DNA from: a virus
IMG/VR virus record: IMGVR_UViG_3300023174_000117
Coordinates: 1-64,000 of that record
DNA: 64,000 bases
Strand: one strand, 5' to 3'
In this document: positions 36,217 through 44,943 of the stretch, one piece after another
Position numbering within the stretch: position 1 is the stretch's first letter
Layout of the letters: each line of letters starts with the position of its first letter
Translations under genes and position numbers: made by a program
The notes under the pieces: generated by a model
The model's input: the letters and a program-made list of their open reading frames with translations, nothing else
Database searches by the model: none
Told to the model about the DNA's origin: nothing

Positions 36217-36467
36217 TTGATTAATTCCTAAATATTGAAAGTAGTTACTCTATAACTATCTCTGTAACTGCAACTATACTTTGAACTTTGAGAATCATTA
36301 TTTGATTCTAGTGTTGCCACTTATTATTGAAAAAAATAATATAGTTTATTTCCAAATATTATTTTTCGCAACATAATCTTTCAATAAAAGACAAATCTTA
36401 TTAATTACAAAAATCCAATCACGGCTATTATGCCAATGTTACATAAATATTAGTAGATTTTAAAAAA
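36217..36467 (-). promoter_or_regulatory. Intergenic leader of the fibre gene with promoter-like element
   Basis: This 251-base gap is the longest in the window. The minus strand carries TCTACTAATATTTATG at about 36461-36446, matching the recurrent promoter-like element, near the end of the upstream gene. If transcription starts there, the fibre mRNA has a leader of over 200 bases. A second possible signal nearer the gene is TTGCAG and TTATAGAGT around 36250-36275, with spacing unlike a standard sigma-70 promoter. No open frame with a ribosome site was seen. Confidence 0.35.
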
Positions 36468-36701
36468 TTAATTTCTATAAAGCATTTTTTTAATAACTCT
36501 AACATGATTATCGAACTTACAAAAATCGCTGTTCAGATATTCGACAGAGTATTTTGGACCAACATCCTCCGAATCTTTGAAGATAAATTCGAATTTTCCG
36601 GATGGAGTTTTTCCGCACTTAATTAACTCTAGACCTTTCATTGCTAAAAATGCCGCCAACGAAAGATCTGATGTTATAAATTTCTTGACTTCATTATCCA
36701 T
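36468..36701 (-). CDS. DUF5659-like small protein
   Basis: This 77-residue protein has the pattern I associate with DUF5659: FITSDLSLAAFLAMKGLELI, then a GKFEFIFKDSEDVGPKY strand pair, and a C-terminal basic helix (HVRVIKKMLYRN). Members are small phage and bacterial proteins with unknown function. The ATG has only a weak AAGAG upstream; a copy of the promoter-like element (TCTACTCATATTATAG) is about 30-45 bases upstream, so it may have its own transcript. It lies between the capsid and fibre genes. Confidence 0.5.
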   Translation of the reverse strand: MDNEVKKFITSDLSLAAFLAMKGLELIKCGKTPSGKFEFIFKDSEDVGPKYSVEYLNSDFCKFDNHVRVIKKMLYRN

Positions 36702-36729
36702 GTAATATTACACTCTTTATGATAGTAAC

Positions 36730-36746
36730 TATAATATGAGTAGAAT
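36730..36746 (-). promoter_or_regulatory. Candidate promoter element upstream of the DUF5659-like gene
   Basis: The minus strand reads TTCTACTCATATTATAG, differing from the version at 36446-36461 by few bases. It lies about 29-45 bases before the ATG at 36701. Confidence 0.35.
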
Positions 36747-36791
36747 TGCACAACCACAGGGATATATTACCAGTAATTATACAAATTTAAT

Positions 36792-37031
36792 CTATTTGTC
36801 ATCATCTTTTTTATCTTGATATACTTCATTATATAGATTATTGCTTGGCTCAATTCCATTTAATTCTTCTTCAACATTGAATATATCGCTAAAATCACTC
36901 TCTGTAGATGTAACTGAATCTGGAGGTACATAATTGGTATCTCGGCGATGCTTTAGTCCGCCAGGATCTGATGACTTCTTCTGAACCAGATTTTTAAAAA
37001 CTAACCTATTTTTTAATCTTGCTTTATTCAT
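36792..37031 (-). CDS. Small protein of unknown function after the capsid gene
   Basis: This is a 79-residue protein with a basic N-terminus (MNKARLKNRLVFKNLVQKK) and an acidic C-terminus (NLYNEVYQDKKDDDK). The ATG at 37031 is preferred, with GGGGG upstream; an in-frame TTG at 37052 would lie against the capsid-gene terminator stem. Function unknown; it may be a small capsid-associated protein. Confidence 0.5.
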   Translation of the reverse strand: MNKARLKNRLVFKNLVQKKSSDPGGLKHRRDTNYVPPDSVTSTESDFSDIFNVEEELNGIEPSNNLYNEVYQDKKDDDK

Positions 37032-37054
37032 TTTCTTTAACCCCCAAAACAAAT

Positions 37055-37077
37055 AAAGGGGGCTTTTGGCCCCCTTT
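37055..37077 (-). terminator. Intrinsic terminator after the major capsid gene
   Basis: AAAGGGGG (37055-37062) pairs with CCCCCTTT (37070-37077) with a short T-rich loop; on the minus strand a TTTATTTGTTTT tract follows. It lies 23 bases past the capsid stop codon. Confidence 0.85.
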
Positions 37078-37099
37078 AAGTGTTCCTGACTAAATTAGA

Positions 37100-38122
37100 T
37101 TAGGCAGAGACGGTGCCAGTGGCGACGCCACGGGGGTTGACGATACCGATACCAATGATCTCGGAGACAACCCAACCGAGCTTGAGCTGCTTGGGCTCAT
37201 CGGCGGGGAGGACTTCGATGTCCTGGCGAACTGGCATGACACCAACTAGCTCTGGCTCTGCGGTTGCGAAAGCCTTGCCAGCGGGAACGATCTTGGAGAC
37301 GATGATATCGGCGCCGAAGATCTGGCCATAGAGACCGGTCTGTAGAATCTCTCTCTGGGTGACTGGATCAACCATTGAGCTACCTGCTGCACCAGCGGAC
37401 TCCCAGTTTAGGATGTCGGTGAACTCATTGATGTTGAGGAAGTACTTAGAGGTAACGAGGTCCCAACGATCGATCTGACGCTTGAGGTTGAGCATACCGT
37501 CCTTGGCGAGCTGGCCGAGTCTGGAGCTTACATCGAGGGTCTGAGAATCGTTCTCGCCGCCCTTGGAGGTGTCACCGGCGAAATCTAGGGCTGCGAAGAC
37601 GTTGGCATCTTCCTGAGCCTGGATTTCCTGGCGAGCCTTCTGCTGAGCACGGTCAACGATGTTGAAACGACGACGCTTGACTTCAGCAATACGGACGGTG
37701 GGGTTAGAGACGATTTCGAACTCTGGAACTGTGACGCGATCACCGAATACACGGCTTTCTGGAGCAGAACCATTGGAGGAAACGACTACTGCGGCTACGT
37801 CGATATCACGATCGTAGACTGGTAGTGCGCCCTGGGGTAGAGGATCAACGACGAGGGCCTTACGACCAACGCCCTGATAGTCTAAGTTGCGGCGGATGGG
37901 GGTAGCCATAGCCTGACCTAGAGCAATCTTGCCCTCCTGGGTCATGAGAGCCTGCTTGATCATATCGTCTCTCTGGTCATCGCTTAGAGATGGAGCAGAA
38001 GCGACAACAGAGTTGGATGGCTGAAGCTCTTCGATGATAGATGCGTATTTTACGATCTGCTGAAGTGCCTCTTTTACGTTGCTGGCGTTTAGTTCGCCAT
38101 GAGTATTGAAGATGTTAGACAT
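37100..38122 (-). CDS. Major capsid protein (HK97 fold)
   Basis: This 340-residue protein is the main shell subunit. The N-terminus is a helical region, followed by RNLDYQGVGRKALVVDPLPQ, a strand-turn typical of the HK97 E-loop/N-arm junction, then FEIVSNPTVRIAEVKRRRFN, LNLKRQIDRWDLVTSKYFL, and a C-terminal A-domain with GADIIVSKIVPAGKAF and VMPVRQDIEVLP. Codon use is strongly G/C-biased relative to neighbours, with AAGGAG before the ATG and a strong terminator after, as expected for the most abundant virion protein. The protein may be trimmed at its N-terminus by the prohead protease; a site is not obvious. Confidence 0.88.
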   Translation of the reverse strand: MSNIFNTHGELNASNVKEALQQIVKYASIIEELQPSNSVVASAPSLSDDQRDDMIKQALMTQEGKIALGQAMATPIRRNLDYQGVGRKALVVDPLPQGALPVYDRDIDVAAVVVSSNGSAPESRVFGDRVTVPEFEIVSNPTVRIAEVKRRRFNIVDRAQQKARQEIQAQEDANVFAALDFAGDTSKGGENDSQTLDVSSRLGQLAKDGMLNLKRQIDRWDLVTSKYFLNINEFTDILNWESAGAAGSSMVDPVTQREILQTGLYGQIFGADIIVSKIVPAGKAFATAEPELVGVMPVRQDIEVLPADEPKQLKLGWVVSEIIGIGIVNPRGVATGTVSA

Positions 38123-38149
38123 TTTTTTCTCCTTTTTATCCTTATTTAA

Positions 38150-38776
38150 TTACTTAGACACGCCTAAGAGGTAGACAGCGTAGTATTCTGGGGTTGCGAG
38201 TGATGCACCGGTTGCAGCAGCGGCGGTGGTGCTAACGAGTGAGCTATCAGCAACAGTATTGACGAATACTGCGACCTGTGGACCGGAGGAAGCGGTGGAG
38301 AGAAGACCGGTTGAAGAAACAGCGTAGAGCTTGGTGTTAACGGAAGCTGGTAGAGCGCCGAAAGCATCTGCAGTTACGCCATATAGACCTGGCATGGACC
38401 ATAGGGTGGCCTTGCCGGAAGCGAAGAAGGTCTTTGGACCGACGACAACAGCGCCAGTGGCGCCAGAGACAGCGTAAGCGCCAGAGACGAAGCCGGTGCC
38501 CTGACCTGCGGTGCCGCCAATGACGGTGCCGTAGAGGGTGCCATAACCGCTGGTGCCTTCATCGAGGAGGCCGTATAGCTCGCCTGCGGCGGGCTGACCG
38601 GTGGTTAGCTTGACGTCTGGAGCGATAGAAAGACCGCCAGCGTCAGCAGCGTAGTAATCGCCAGAAGCGACAGTCTCAAATACGCCAACTTCACCGCCAA
38701 CGAGGGAGGTTACAGTATCCTTAAGATCGTACTGGCCGAGGGGTAGGTAGCCAGGATGTAGTGGTTTTAATGCCAT
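38150..38776 (-). CDS. Capsid decoration or accessory protein candidate
   Basis: This is a 208-residue Gly/Ala/Thr/Ser-rich beta protein (LYGTVIGGTAGQGTGFVSGA, then VSGATGAVVVGPKTFFASG) without charged domains. It directly precedes the capsid gene, has a strong ribosome site (TAGGAG) and the same high-expression codon use. Small beta proteins in this place often decorate the capsid, though the length and Gly-rich make-up could also fit a capsid-associated adhesin. No family recognised. Confidence 0.55.
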   Translation of the reverse strand: MALKPLHPGYLPLGQYDLKDTVTSLVGGEVGVFETVASGDYYAADAGGLSIAPDVKLTTGQPAAGELYGLLDEGTSGYGTLYGTVIGGTAGQGTGFVSGAYAVSGATGAVVVGPKTFFASGKATLWSMPGLYGVTADAFGALPASVNTKLYAVSSTGLLSTASSGPQVAVFVNTVADSSLVSTTAAAATGASLATPEYYAVYLLGVSK

Positions 38777-38792
38777 TTGTTACTCCTAAAAG

Positions 38793-41090
38793 TTAATTAA
38801 AAAACTGATTAATTGTCTGCTTAATTAGATCTGAAACTTCGGTTTTATTTTGAGCTTCTGCCACCTTCAATAGTTTGTTTAAATAAGCGTGGGTTTCTGC
38901 ATATTTTGACCGAAAATTGCCACTAGGTGTACTGAGAGCGACAGCCTCAGACTTAACCTGTTGCTCTAAACCATTCTCCACTAATCCGCCGTCGCCCATG
39001 GCTTCTGCTAGATAGGTAGATTTTGGATGGGCTTCTAAAAGTAAATCGTATCCGGTTTCCTCTTGAAATCCATACAGATCTTTTAGGTCTGTCTTTTGAG
39101 CTTTTGGCTTCTCACTATACATACTATCTAAGCCTGCATAATAAGATTTTGTTAATTTATCCTTAAGGTCCTTTACGGCATCCTCGTGGTAAGTTATTCT
39201 GTCTTTTGACAAGGCGAGCTTGTTCATAGTTGAACTCTTTTTATTAATAGAATCTGAAAAATTATTTTGATAATCTGAAGATTTACTCATGCTAAGACCA
39301 TCATCAGAAAGCGATTCAGAAGAAGAGCCTCCGCCTCCTTTATACTTTTTAATTAATTTTTCAAATGCCTTTTGTTCAGGTTCATTCTTAAAAAGTTTTC
39401 TTAATGGGCTGAGTCCTGAATTTATAGACTTAATGATGTCTCTTTTAAGATCTCCCTCATTTTTTATTCCATTGTTGTAGCAATATTTTATTGCTGCAGC
39501 AATTCTTCCGTTACCATTGAGTGGTTTTCCTACGGCATTGGGGACTAATCCGGACCCATCTGGATCTACGAACGCTGTAAAAGTTGGAGAAGAAAAGAAC
39601 GGATTTCTGCCGTCCTGAAAGAAAAGTATAAATTTGGGTGGGATAGAGGGTTTCTTAGTAGTTATATCAACAGTATGTGTCGAACCATCAGAAAGAGTTA
39701 CTGTTCCAGAGATGGCATTTCCGGAAGAGGTTCCAGAACCATCAGAATAAGGTTGTCCGCCGCTTGAACGACCTCCTCTTTCCACTGCTTCGGTTGCAAG
39801 ATTCATAATAATTGATTTTGCTGCATTAAAGTTTGTTACTATGCAAGAAAATGCTTCTGAGACGGTGACGGAGAAGCCACCGTTTATCTCTTCCGGATTT
39901 GCCTGAAGATGGTTTGCAAACTCAAAAATAGATCCGCTACCAGTTCCGCCAACCTTATCTATAAGCTCCCCATAATTTCTAACAAATTCTTCTGTAACAC
40001 TTCCTGATGTCATGGAGCTCATTTGATTTATTTTCTGGAGATCCGATGACAATGCCATCTTTAAGGACTCTGCCCTTGTTCCTGAAATGGTGTCGATTGA
40101 ATCGAGACAGCCCTGTGATTGAACGAGGTACGAGGATATCTTCTCTCTCTTTGATTGTGTTGCGGAACTAAAGTAATAATAAATTGCCCCTATGGATCCG
40201 AGAAATAGGGTTGTTGAAAATATTGCTTTCATAGAGCTGATTGTAAACAGATCTCTAAATGCCTTGCTTAAATCACTACGAGCCAACTCTCTATCTTGTT
40301 TGATTTTCTTGAGTAATTCGGCTTCCTTAGCTTCCTGAGTTAACTTTTGTATTCTTTTTTGCGCTTCCAAAGCTTCGGGAGTTAGCTTTCCATCAGCTCC
40401 GGTCTCTTGCGCTTTGGGCTTAAGATCGTCTATCTCTTTTTGTCTTGCCGCAGCCTGCGCTTCTGCTTCGGCCTCTGCCTTTGTCGTAGTCTGCGCAGCA
40501 TCGGCTCCTGGCTCAGCGACAGTACGGGTGGGAGGTGTTACAGATGGGGTGGGTGCTCCGGCTGCCGAATCAGCTTCGCTCTTTATTATTTTTGAAAGAT
40601 CAGGATCTGCAAAAAACCTATAGGCCCTCTCTATCTTTCCTACTTTTTCTGGAGTAAGTACGTTGGATATATTACCTACATCGCTCTTCATTATATTTTG
40701 AAGATCGATGTATTCGCCTATAGCATCTCCAGCAGAGCCAAAACTATATTTCGAACTCGCAAGTTGGTTGAGTTTTTCTACGACTTCGGTACTTGATCCA
40801 TCTACACCTTTAAGGCTTTCGAGGCCGGGCTTTATAGATGCTTGTGTTGCTTTATCCGACAAGAAATTTACAAAGTTTCTGTATGGCGGCAGCCTTGTCG
40901 TATTAAAAACAGCTTTTTCTGCTGGCGTTAAGACGCTCCAATCTTTTGCAAATATTTTTGCAAATTCTTCAATAAAATCAAAAATAGCACTCGCTTCACC
41001 AGCACTCTTAGCAAATCCTTGACGAGTTCTCTCACTCATTTTTTTCACAAAGATATTGAAAACTTCGGAATGATTAGTTTTGGTTATCAT
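38793..41090 (-). CDS. Large head-region protein with a membrane segment
   Basis: This is a 765-residue protein. Residues 1-175 are helical, 176-275 are Ala/Glu/Gln-rich with coiled-coil character, and residues about 284-308 form a hydrophobic segment (AIFSTTLFLGSIGAIYYYF), rare for a virion structural protein. After it come Ser/Gly-rich and charged helical parts. The start ATG overlaps the stop of the previous gene by one base. A DNA-ejection protein carried in the capsid that inserts in the host membrane is possible, but so is a non-virion membrane protein. No enzyme motif was seen. Confidence 0.5.
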   Translation of the reverse strand: MITKTNHSEVFNIFVKKMSERTRQGFAKSAGEASAIFDFIEEFAKIFAKDWSVLTPAEKAVFNTTRLPPYRNFVNFLSDKATQASIKPGLESLKGVDGSSTEVVEKLNQLASSKYSFGSAGDAIGEYIDLQNIMKSDVGNISNVLTPEKVGKIERAYRFFADPDLSKIIKSEADSAAGAPTPSVTPPTRTVAEPGADAAQTTTKAEAEAEAQAAARQKEIDDLKPKAQETGADGKLTPEALEAQKRIQKLTQEAKEAELLKKIKQDRELARSDLSKAFRDLFTISSMKAIFSTTLFLGSIGAIYYYFSSATQSKREKISSYLVQSQGCLDSIDTISGTRAESLKMALSSDLQKINQMSSMTSGSVTEEFVRNYGELIDKVGGTGSGSIFEFANHLQANPEEINGGFSVTVSEAFSCIVTNFNAAKSIIMNLATEAVERGGRSSGGQPYSDGSGTSSGNAISGTVTLSDGSTHTVDITTKKPSIPPKFILFFQDGRNPFFSSPTFTAFVDPDGSGLVPNAVGKPLNGNGRIAAAIKYCYNNGIKNEGDLKRDIIKSINSGLSPLRKLFKNEPEQKAFEKLIKKYKGGGGSSSESLSDDGLSMSKSSDYQNNFSDSINKKSSTMNKLALSKDRITYHEDAVKDLKDKLTKSYYAGLDSMYSEKPKAQKTDLKDLYGFQEETGYDLLLEAHPKSTYLAEAMGDGGLVENGLEQQVKSEAVALSTPSGNFRSKYAETHAYLNKLLKVAEAQNKTEVSDLIKQTINQFFN

Positions 41091-41548
41091 TATTCTTCGT
41101 CCAAAATTTCTTGAATGGTTCTTTCGATTTGATACGCTAATTTGATATTTCCGGATATTGCGGCATCATAAGCCAAGGTTCTTAGCTCGTCCAATACCTG
41201 ATCTTTTGCATCATCCTCTTCCCAATCTGCAGTGGGATTTGGACCAAAATTGCCCGCATACGGATTGTCTTTGTGAGCCATCAGAAAATCTTCTTGAGTG
41301 GACTCTCCGTCATCAGCGGAGGAAGTTAGTCCAGAATTTTTTATTGCTTTGCTTGCCTCATTTACGGCATTGGTGAGATCCTGAACCTGCTTTGTTTTTT
41401 CAACAAGACCTGATTGAGCACTTTTATTTATAGCATAATTTCCAGAAGAAAGTTTCTGAATATTATTTAAGATTGTCTTTTCAAATTCTGAAAAAACTTC
41501 GCTATTTTCCCAGGCTCTTCTATCTTCCTTGGCCCAAAATTTAGACAT
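41090..41548 (-). CDS. Small acidic head-region protein
   Basis: This is a 152-residue acidic helical protein (MSKFWAKEDRRAWENSEVFSE at the start, AYQIERTIQEILDEE at the end) with a Ser/Asp-rich middle. CGGAG precedes the ATG. An AT-rich promoter-like element lies about 22-43 bases upstream, so it may head a transcript with the following membrane-segment gene. Function unknown. Confidence 0.5.
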   Translation of the reverse strand: MSKFWAKEDRRAWENSEVFSEFEKTILNNIQKLSSGNYAINKSAQSGLVEKTKQVQDLTNAVNEASKAIKNSGLTSSADDGESTQEDFLMAHKDNPYAGNFGPNPTADWEEDDAKDQVLDELRTLAYDAAISGNIKLAYQIERTIQEILDEE

Positions 41549-41569
41549 AAAAACTCCGTATCCAATTTA

Positions 41570-41591
41570 CTAAAAAAATAATAGTAGTTTC
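41570..41591 (-). promoter_or_regulatory. Candidate promoter element upstream of the 152-residue gene
   Basis: The minus strand reads ACTACTATTATTTTTTTAG (41588-41570), the same length and pattern as the element before the sheath gene. It lies 22-40 bases before the ATG at 41548. Confidence 0.4.
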
Positions 41592-41610
41592 AAAGATGAA
41601 GAAAAATAGG

Positions 41611-42309
41611 TTATAGTAAGAGAAATTCTAAACTTCCTATTGTTGCTGATGGTGGACCAGTACAAATTGCAACGCCGGGATGATTTTCGGTTGGTTGTTT
41701 TGATGTTAACATTCCATCAAGACCGATGTATAGCGTTGCATTGAGTGGATAAATTTGAGTTGTATCAAACTGGTCTGATGCGTAGATACCTCTTTGATAA
41801 TGAATTGTAACTCTTCCAGATGATATCGTGCTATCGTCGCCTGGTTTTGTTGCGACTCTATAAATATAATTTACAACAACCTTGTAACCATCAAACGCAC
41901 CGTCTCCATCATAATCATGATTTAATGGCGTTCCGGCCGGGACCGAAATAATTCCGTTGACATAATTTAAGAAGACGGATACGCTGGAGGTAAAGCTTGA
42001 TTGAATAATATGCGGATGTTCTAGGGGAGAATTTACATCGGTTATATTTACCCTGTTTCCATTTTCATCTATAGCAATGTTATTATCAGCAACTTCAATT
42101 TGAACAATCTCATCTATCTGGGCTTTTGTAAAAGAAGTGGTCCTTACATCATCAATAATTCCTAGTGGCGCAGTTCCATCCGACACACCAGCCACTATAT
42201 CATTTCCAATTAGTTTTAGTTGAGCAAACATACCTGGTTGAAATTCCGCAGTGGGATCAACAGGTAAGCTCATAGGCATTGCGTTACCGGAGTGAATTAC
42301 TTTTAACAT
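41611..42309 (-). CDS. Beta-rich virion protein with calcium-loop-like motif
   Basis: This is a 232-residue beta-rich protein (QPGMFAQLKLIGNDIVAGVS, then IGSLEFLLL at the end). Residues about 145-158 contain HDYDGDGAFDGYK, a D-x-D-x-D-G loop like those that bind calcium. AAGAGG precedes the ATG. The gene lies within the head module between acidic proteins, so a capsid-surface or decoration role is likely. No family recognised. Confidence 0.5.
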   Translation of the reverse strand: MLKVIHSGNAMPMSLPVDPTAEFQPGMFAQLKLIGNDIVAGVSDGTAPLGIIDDVRTTSFTKAQIDEIVQIEVADNNIAIDENGNRVNITDVNSPLEHPHIIQSSFTSSVSVFLNYVNGIISVPAGTPLNHDYDGDGAFDGYKVVVNYIYRVATKPGDDSTISSGRVTIHYQRGIYASDQFDTTQIYPLNATLYIGLDGMLTSKQPTENHPGVAICTGPPSATIGSLEFLLL

Positions 42310-42335
42310 GAGTCCTCTTCTTAATAATAAAAAAT

Positions 42336-42365
42336 AATAAAGGGGAGAAAAATCTCCCCTTTATT
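42336..42365 (-). terminator. Intrinsic terminator after the acidic head protein gene
   Basis: AATAAAGGGGAGA (42336-42348) pairs with TCTCCCCTTTATT (42353-42365) around a 4-base loop. A T-rich run follows on the minus strand. It ends the protease/scaffold/acidic protein unit. Confidence 0.85.
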
Positions 42366-42386
42366 ATACTCATCGGGAAACTTTTA

Positions 42387-43010
42387 TCATCTATTGATCT
42401 TAGTTATAGCATCCCTTACCAAAGAAGCAGCCTTGAGGTCTCCAGAATCAATTAGATCTGAAGCCATCTTAACTAATTCACGAACAACGTTCTTGCGAGA
42501 AGCGGCCTGCTTAACGATATCAGTTCTGATCTCTGAAGCAGTGACTCTCACTAGATCTGCGGCAAATCCCTCGCCCTTGGCTCTTAGACTTGCCTCAATC
42601 TTTCCTAGACCCTTCATTAGATATACATCTCTTTCGGAGGCTTCAGCATAATGAGATAGAGAGTCATCGGAGTCGTTCATAAGATCGTCATCCATATAGT
42701 CTGCCATGGAATTCATATGTCCGTCTAAAGAGTCGTCATCAGCATCAGATGACTCATCAGATAGAAGGAAGTCAGAAGAATCCCAAGACTCGTCTGAGGA
42801 ATCAGAAGAATCATCTGATAGATCCTCGTTTGAATCTAGAGCAGAATCATCCATATGATGCATCATTTTGTCAGAAGCATCGTCATCAACATGATGGACC
42901 TTCTTATCAGAAGCATCGTCATCAGCATCCATATGCTCTGGATGTGAGGCGGACTTAATTAGTTTTAACATTTCCTGGGCGATAGTGTCGCCAGCGTATT
43001 TATTAAACAT
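42387..43010 (-). CDS. Highly acidic head-region protein with His/Asp/Ser repeats
   Basis: This 207-residue protein has a low-complexity acidic region at about residues 20-120, with repeats of DDDASDKKVHHVDDDASDK type followed by runs of S, D and E. The C-terminal 80 residues are helical and basic-acidic mixed (ADLVRVTASEIRTDIVKQAA). AAGGAG precedes the ATG and codon use is of high-expression type. It follows the protease-scaffold gene, so it may be an internal scaffold or core protein that is digested. His clusters could bind metal; this is inference. Confidence 0.55.
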   Translation of the reverse strand: MFNKYAGDTIAQEMLKLIKSASHPEHMDADDDASDKKVHHVDDDASDKMMHHMDDSALDSNEDLSDDSSDSSDESWDSSDFLLSDESSDADDDSLDGHMNSMADYMDDDLMNDSDDSLSHYAEASERDVYLMKGLGKIEASLRAKGEGFAADLVRVTASEIRTDIVKQAASRKNVVRELVKMASDLIDSGDLKAASLVRDAITKINR

Positions 43011-43020
43011 AATTATCTCC

Positions 43021-44943
43021 TTATTCCCAGAGCATCTTTAGGATGTCGGAAGATGACTTGGATGGTGATTGCTCAGAGGACTCAACACCAACATTAACTC
43101 CACCAAGATCTGTTGCAATCTTTACGGAAGAAATAGACTTTGCGTTAGCTACGCTTCTCTTGAAAGCTTCGAAAGCACGGTCATCGAAGTCCATGATGTC
43201 ATCGACCTGCTTGTCTAGAGCAGTCTTGCTCATGCCAATTAGGCCTTTCTTCTGCATTTCAAGGGCGACGTCAAAAGCTCTGCGGAGCTTTAGCTTGTAG
43301 ACTTCGCGGTCCTGATCAGCCTTCTTTGTGGAGAATGCCTCGGAAACAATTTCCTTTAGAGAGGCGGTCTTCTTCTCTTTTGCGTCATCAGACTTCTCTT
43401 CTTTGGGCTCTTCCTTCTTCGAAGCCTTTTCGGACTTCTTTGGCTCCTCGTCCTTCATCTTCTTTGATTTTGGAGCCTCTTCCTCCTCTTCGGCCTTACC
43501 CTTAGCCTTAGATGGCTTTGCTGGGGCCGACTTTGCAGCAGGAGCCTTCTTCTTTGCAGCCTGAACAAGAATCTCTTCTCTTCTTGCTCTTCTTAGATCC
43601 ATGGCCATAGAGATTAGGTCTTGAACTTCATCATCGGAGTCGTCAGCCTGACCAATTATGTCGTGCATGTCGTGAGACATGTCGCCAACTTCGGAGCTCA
43701 TGTCGGAAGAATCGTCAGCCATGGTCTGATAGTCTTCTGCATAAACGACCTTTGCGGTTTTGGTCATAACCTGAGAAAGGGAGGATGCCATCTTGGTTAG
43801 TGCTGAGGTCTGACCGAGAGCTCTATCTGCATCTCTTAGTGAGTCACGAGCAATCTTATTGAGATCTGCAACGTTCTCAGAGGATAGTCTATGAGCATTC
43901 TCATAGGTCTCTGCGATCATGGCTAGCTCGTCAGCAGATTCATCCAACTCTGCAAGAGCAACCTTAAGCTGCTGAGAAATCTCTCTAGAGAGCTTGACTT
44001 CCTCACCACCAGACTCAACGTCTGCAGCGCCCTGGTCTGCATCAATATTGACAGTTACCTTGCCGCCGCCCTCAATCTTGCCGAGTGCATCTCTAGCCTT
44101 GGCGACTGCCTCTTCGATTGAAACGAGAGCGTCCTCAACAGTCTTCTTAGGGGAGTCATCGCCCTCATCAGACATCTCGGGAGCTTCACCGGCAGGAGGA
44201 GCCATTGGTGGCATTGGTGGCATTGGAGGAGCGGGTGGTGCGCCAGCCTCTGGACCCATTGGGGGTGCTGGTGGCATCTCCTGTGCGCCCTTTAGAAGCA
44301 TAGTTACGTGATCTAGGCCGCTAGCTCTGATCTGCTTGCAGACTTCCTGACCATACTCCTTGCTGGTGAACCAATCCCAATTCTGGGATAGCTCGTCACC
44401 GAAGATTTCGGAGCCAGTTGCGGCGATAACACGCTTATCGCCAGCAAAAACCTCAAATACTGCGGCAGACTTGTTGATCTGACCGGATGGGGCTGGGGCC
44501 CAGCTTAGCTTGGTGGAGAGGGCTGGACCTTCATAAGAAGCTCTCTTCATCTTCTCTTTTAGCTGCTGATCGCCGGGGAACATACCCTTGTCACCACCCA
44601 TCTTGCCATCCTGATGCATCTGCTTGTCTTCATCGAATGGGAAGGGCTCAGACTTAAAGGTTTTTGGCTCAGCACCCTCAGAGGCGCCCTGGAAGTAAGC
44701 AAGACGGCGAAGTCTTCTTTCCTCAAGCTGGGCTCTGCTGAGCTTCTGCTTGATGTCCTGGTCTCCTGGGAAGCTGCCTTCGGCGCCGCCCATCTTACCA
44801 TCCTGATGCATCTGCTTGTCTGCCTCGAAAGAGAAGGTCTCTTTCTTGAAGGTTGCTGGCTCAACGGCCTTATCAGAACCACCCTGGTGATAAGCTAACT
44901 TTCTTCTTAGCTCAGCACGCTTTCTTAAACTAGACTCACTCAT
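43021..44943 (-). CDS. Nested scaffold protein from an internal in-frame start
   Basis: Codon 404 of the protease gene is ATG (44943-44941), preceded by GGAGG with 5-base spacing, one of the best ribosome sites in the window. It would yield a 640-residue scaffold (MSESSLRKRAELRRKLAY at the start) without the protease. Downstream of this point codon choice shifts to the more G/C-rich high-expression type, while the protease part keeps the AT-rich low-expression type. Such separate expression from an internal start is known for lambda Nu3 within gene C and lets the phage make much more scaffold than protease. The product is inferred; no direct proof is possible from sequence. Confidence 0.7.
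   Translation of the reverse strand: MSESSLRKRAELRRKLAYHQGGSDKAVEPATFKKETFSFEADKQMHQDGKMGGAEGSFPGDQDIKQKLSRAQLEERRLRRLAYFQGASEGAEPKTFKSEPFPFDEDKQMHQDGKMGGDKGMFPGDQQLKEKMKRASYEGPALSTKLSWAPAPSGQINKSAAVFEVFAGDKRVIAATGSEIFGDELSQNWDWFTSKEYGQEVCKQIRASGLDHVTMLLKGAQEMPPAPPMGPEAGAPPAPPMPPMPPMAPPAGEAPEMSDEGDDSPKKTVEDALVSIEEAVAKARDALGKIEGGGKVTVNIDADQGAADVESGGEEVKLSREISQQLKVALAELDESADELAMIAETYENAHRLSSENVADLNKIARDSLRDADRALGQTSALTKMASSLSQVMTKTAKVVYAEDYQTMADDSSDMSSEVGDMSHDMHDIIGQADDSDDEVQDLISMAMDLRRARREEILVQAAKKKAPAAKSAPAKPSKAKGKAEEEEEAPKSKKMKDEEPKKSEKASKKEEPKEEKSDDAKEKKTASLKEIVSEAFSTKKADQDREVYKLKLRRAFDVALEMQKKGLIGMSKTALDKQVDDIMDFDDRAFEAFKRSVANAKSISSVKIATDLGGVNVGVESSEQSPSKSSSDILKMLWE

Noticed and set aside
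35015-36220. Long open frame of about 400 codons on the plus strand across the fibre gene
   Set aside because: It is a shadow of the repeated coding sequence of the minus-strand fibre: the repeats keep one antisense frame free of stops. It lacks a ribosome site and its sequence is low-complexity Ser/Ala/Glu/Arg.
43994-44311. Plus-strand Pro/Ala/Gly-rich frames opposite the scaffold gene
   Set aside because: They are antisense shadows of the scaffold's Pro/Ala/Met-rich linker and repeats, with no ribosome site.
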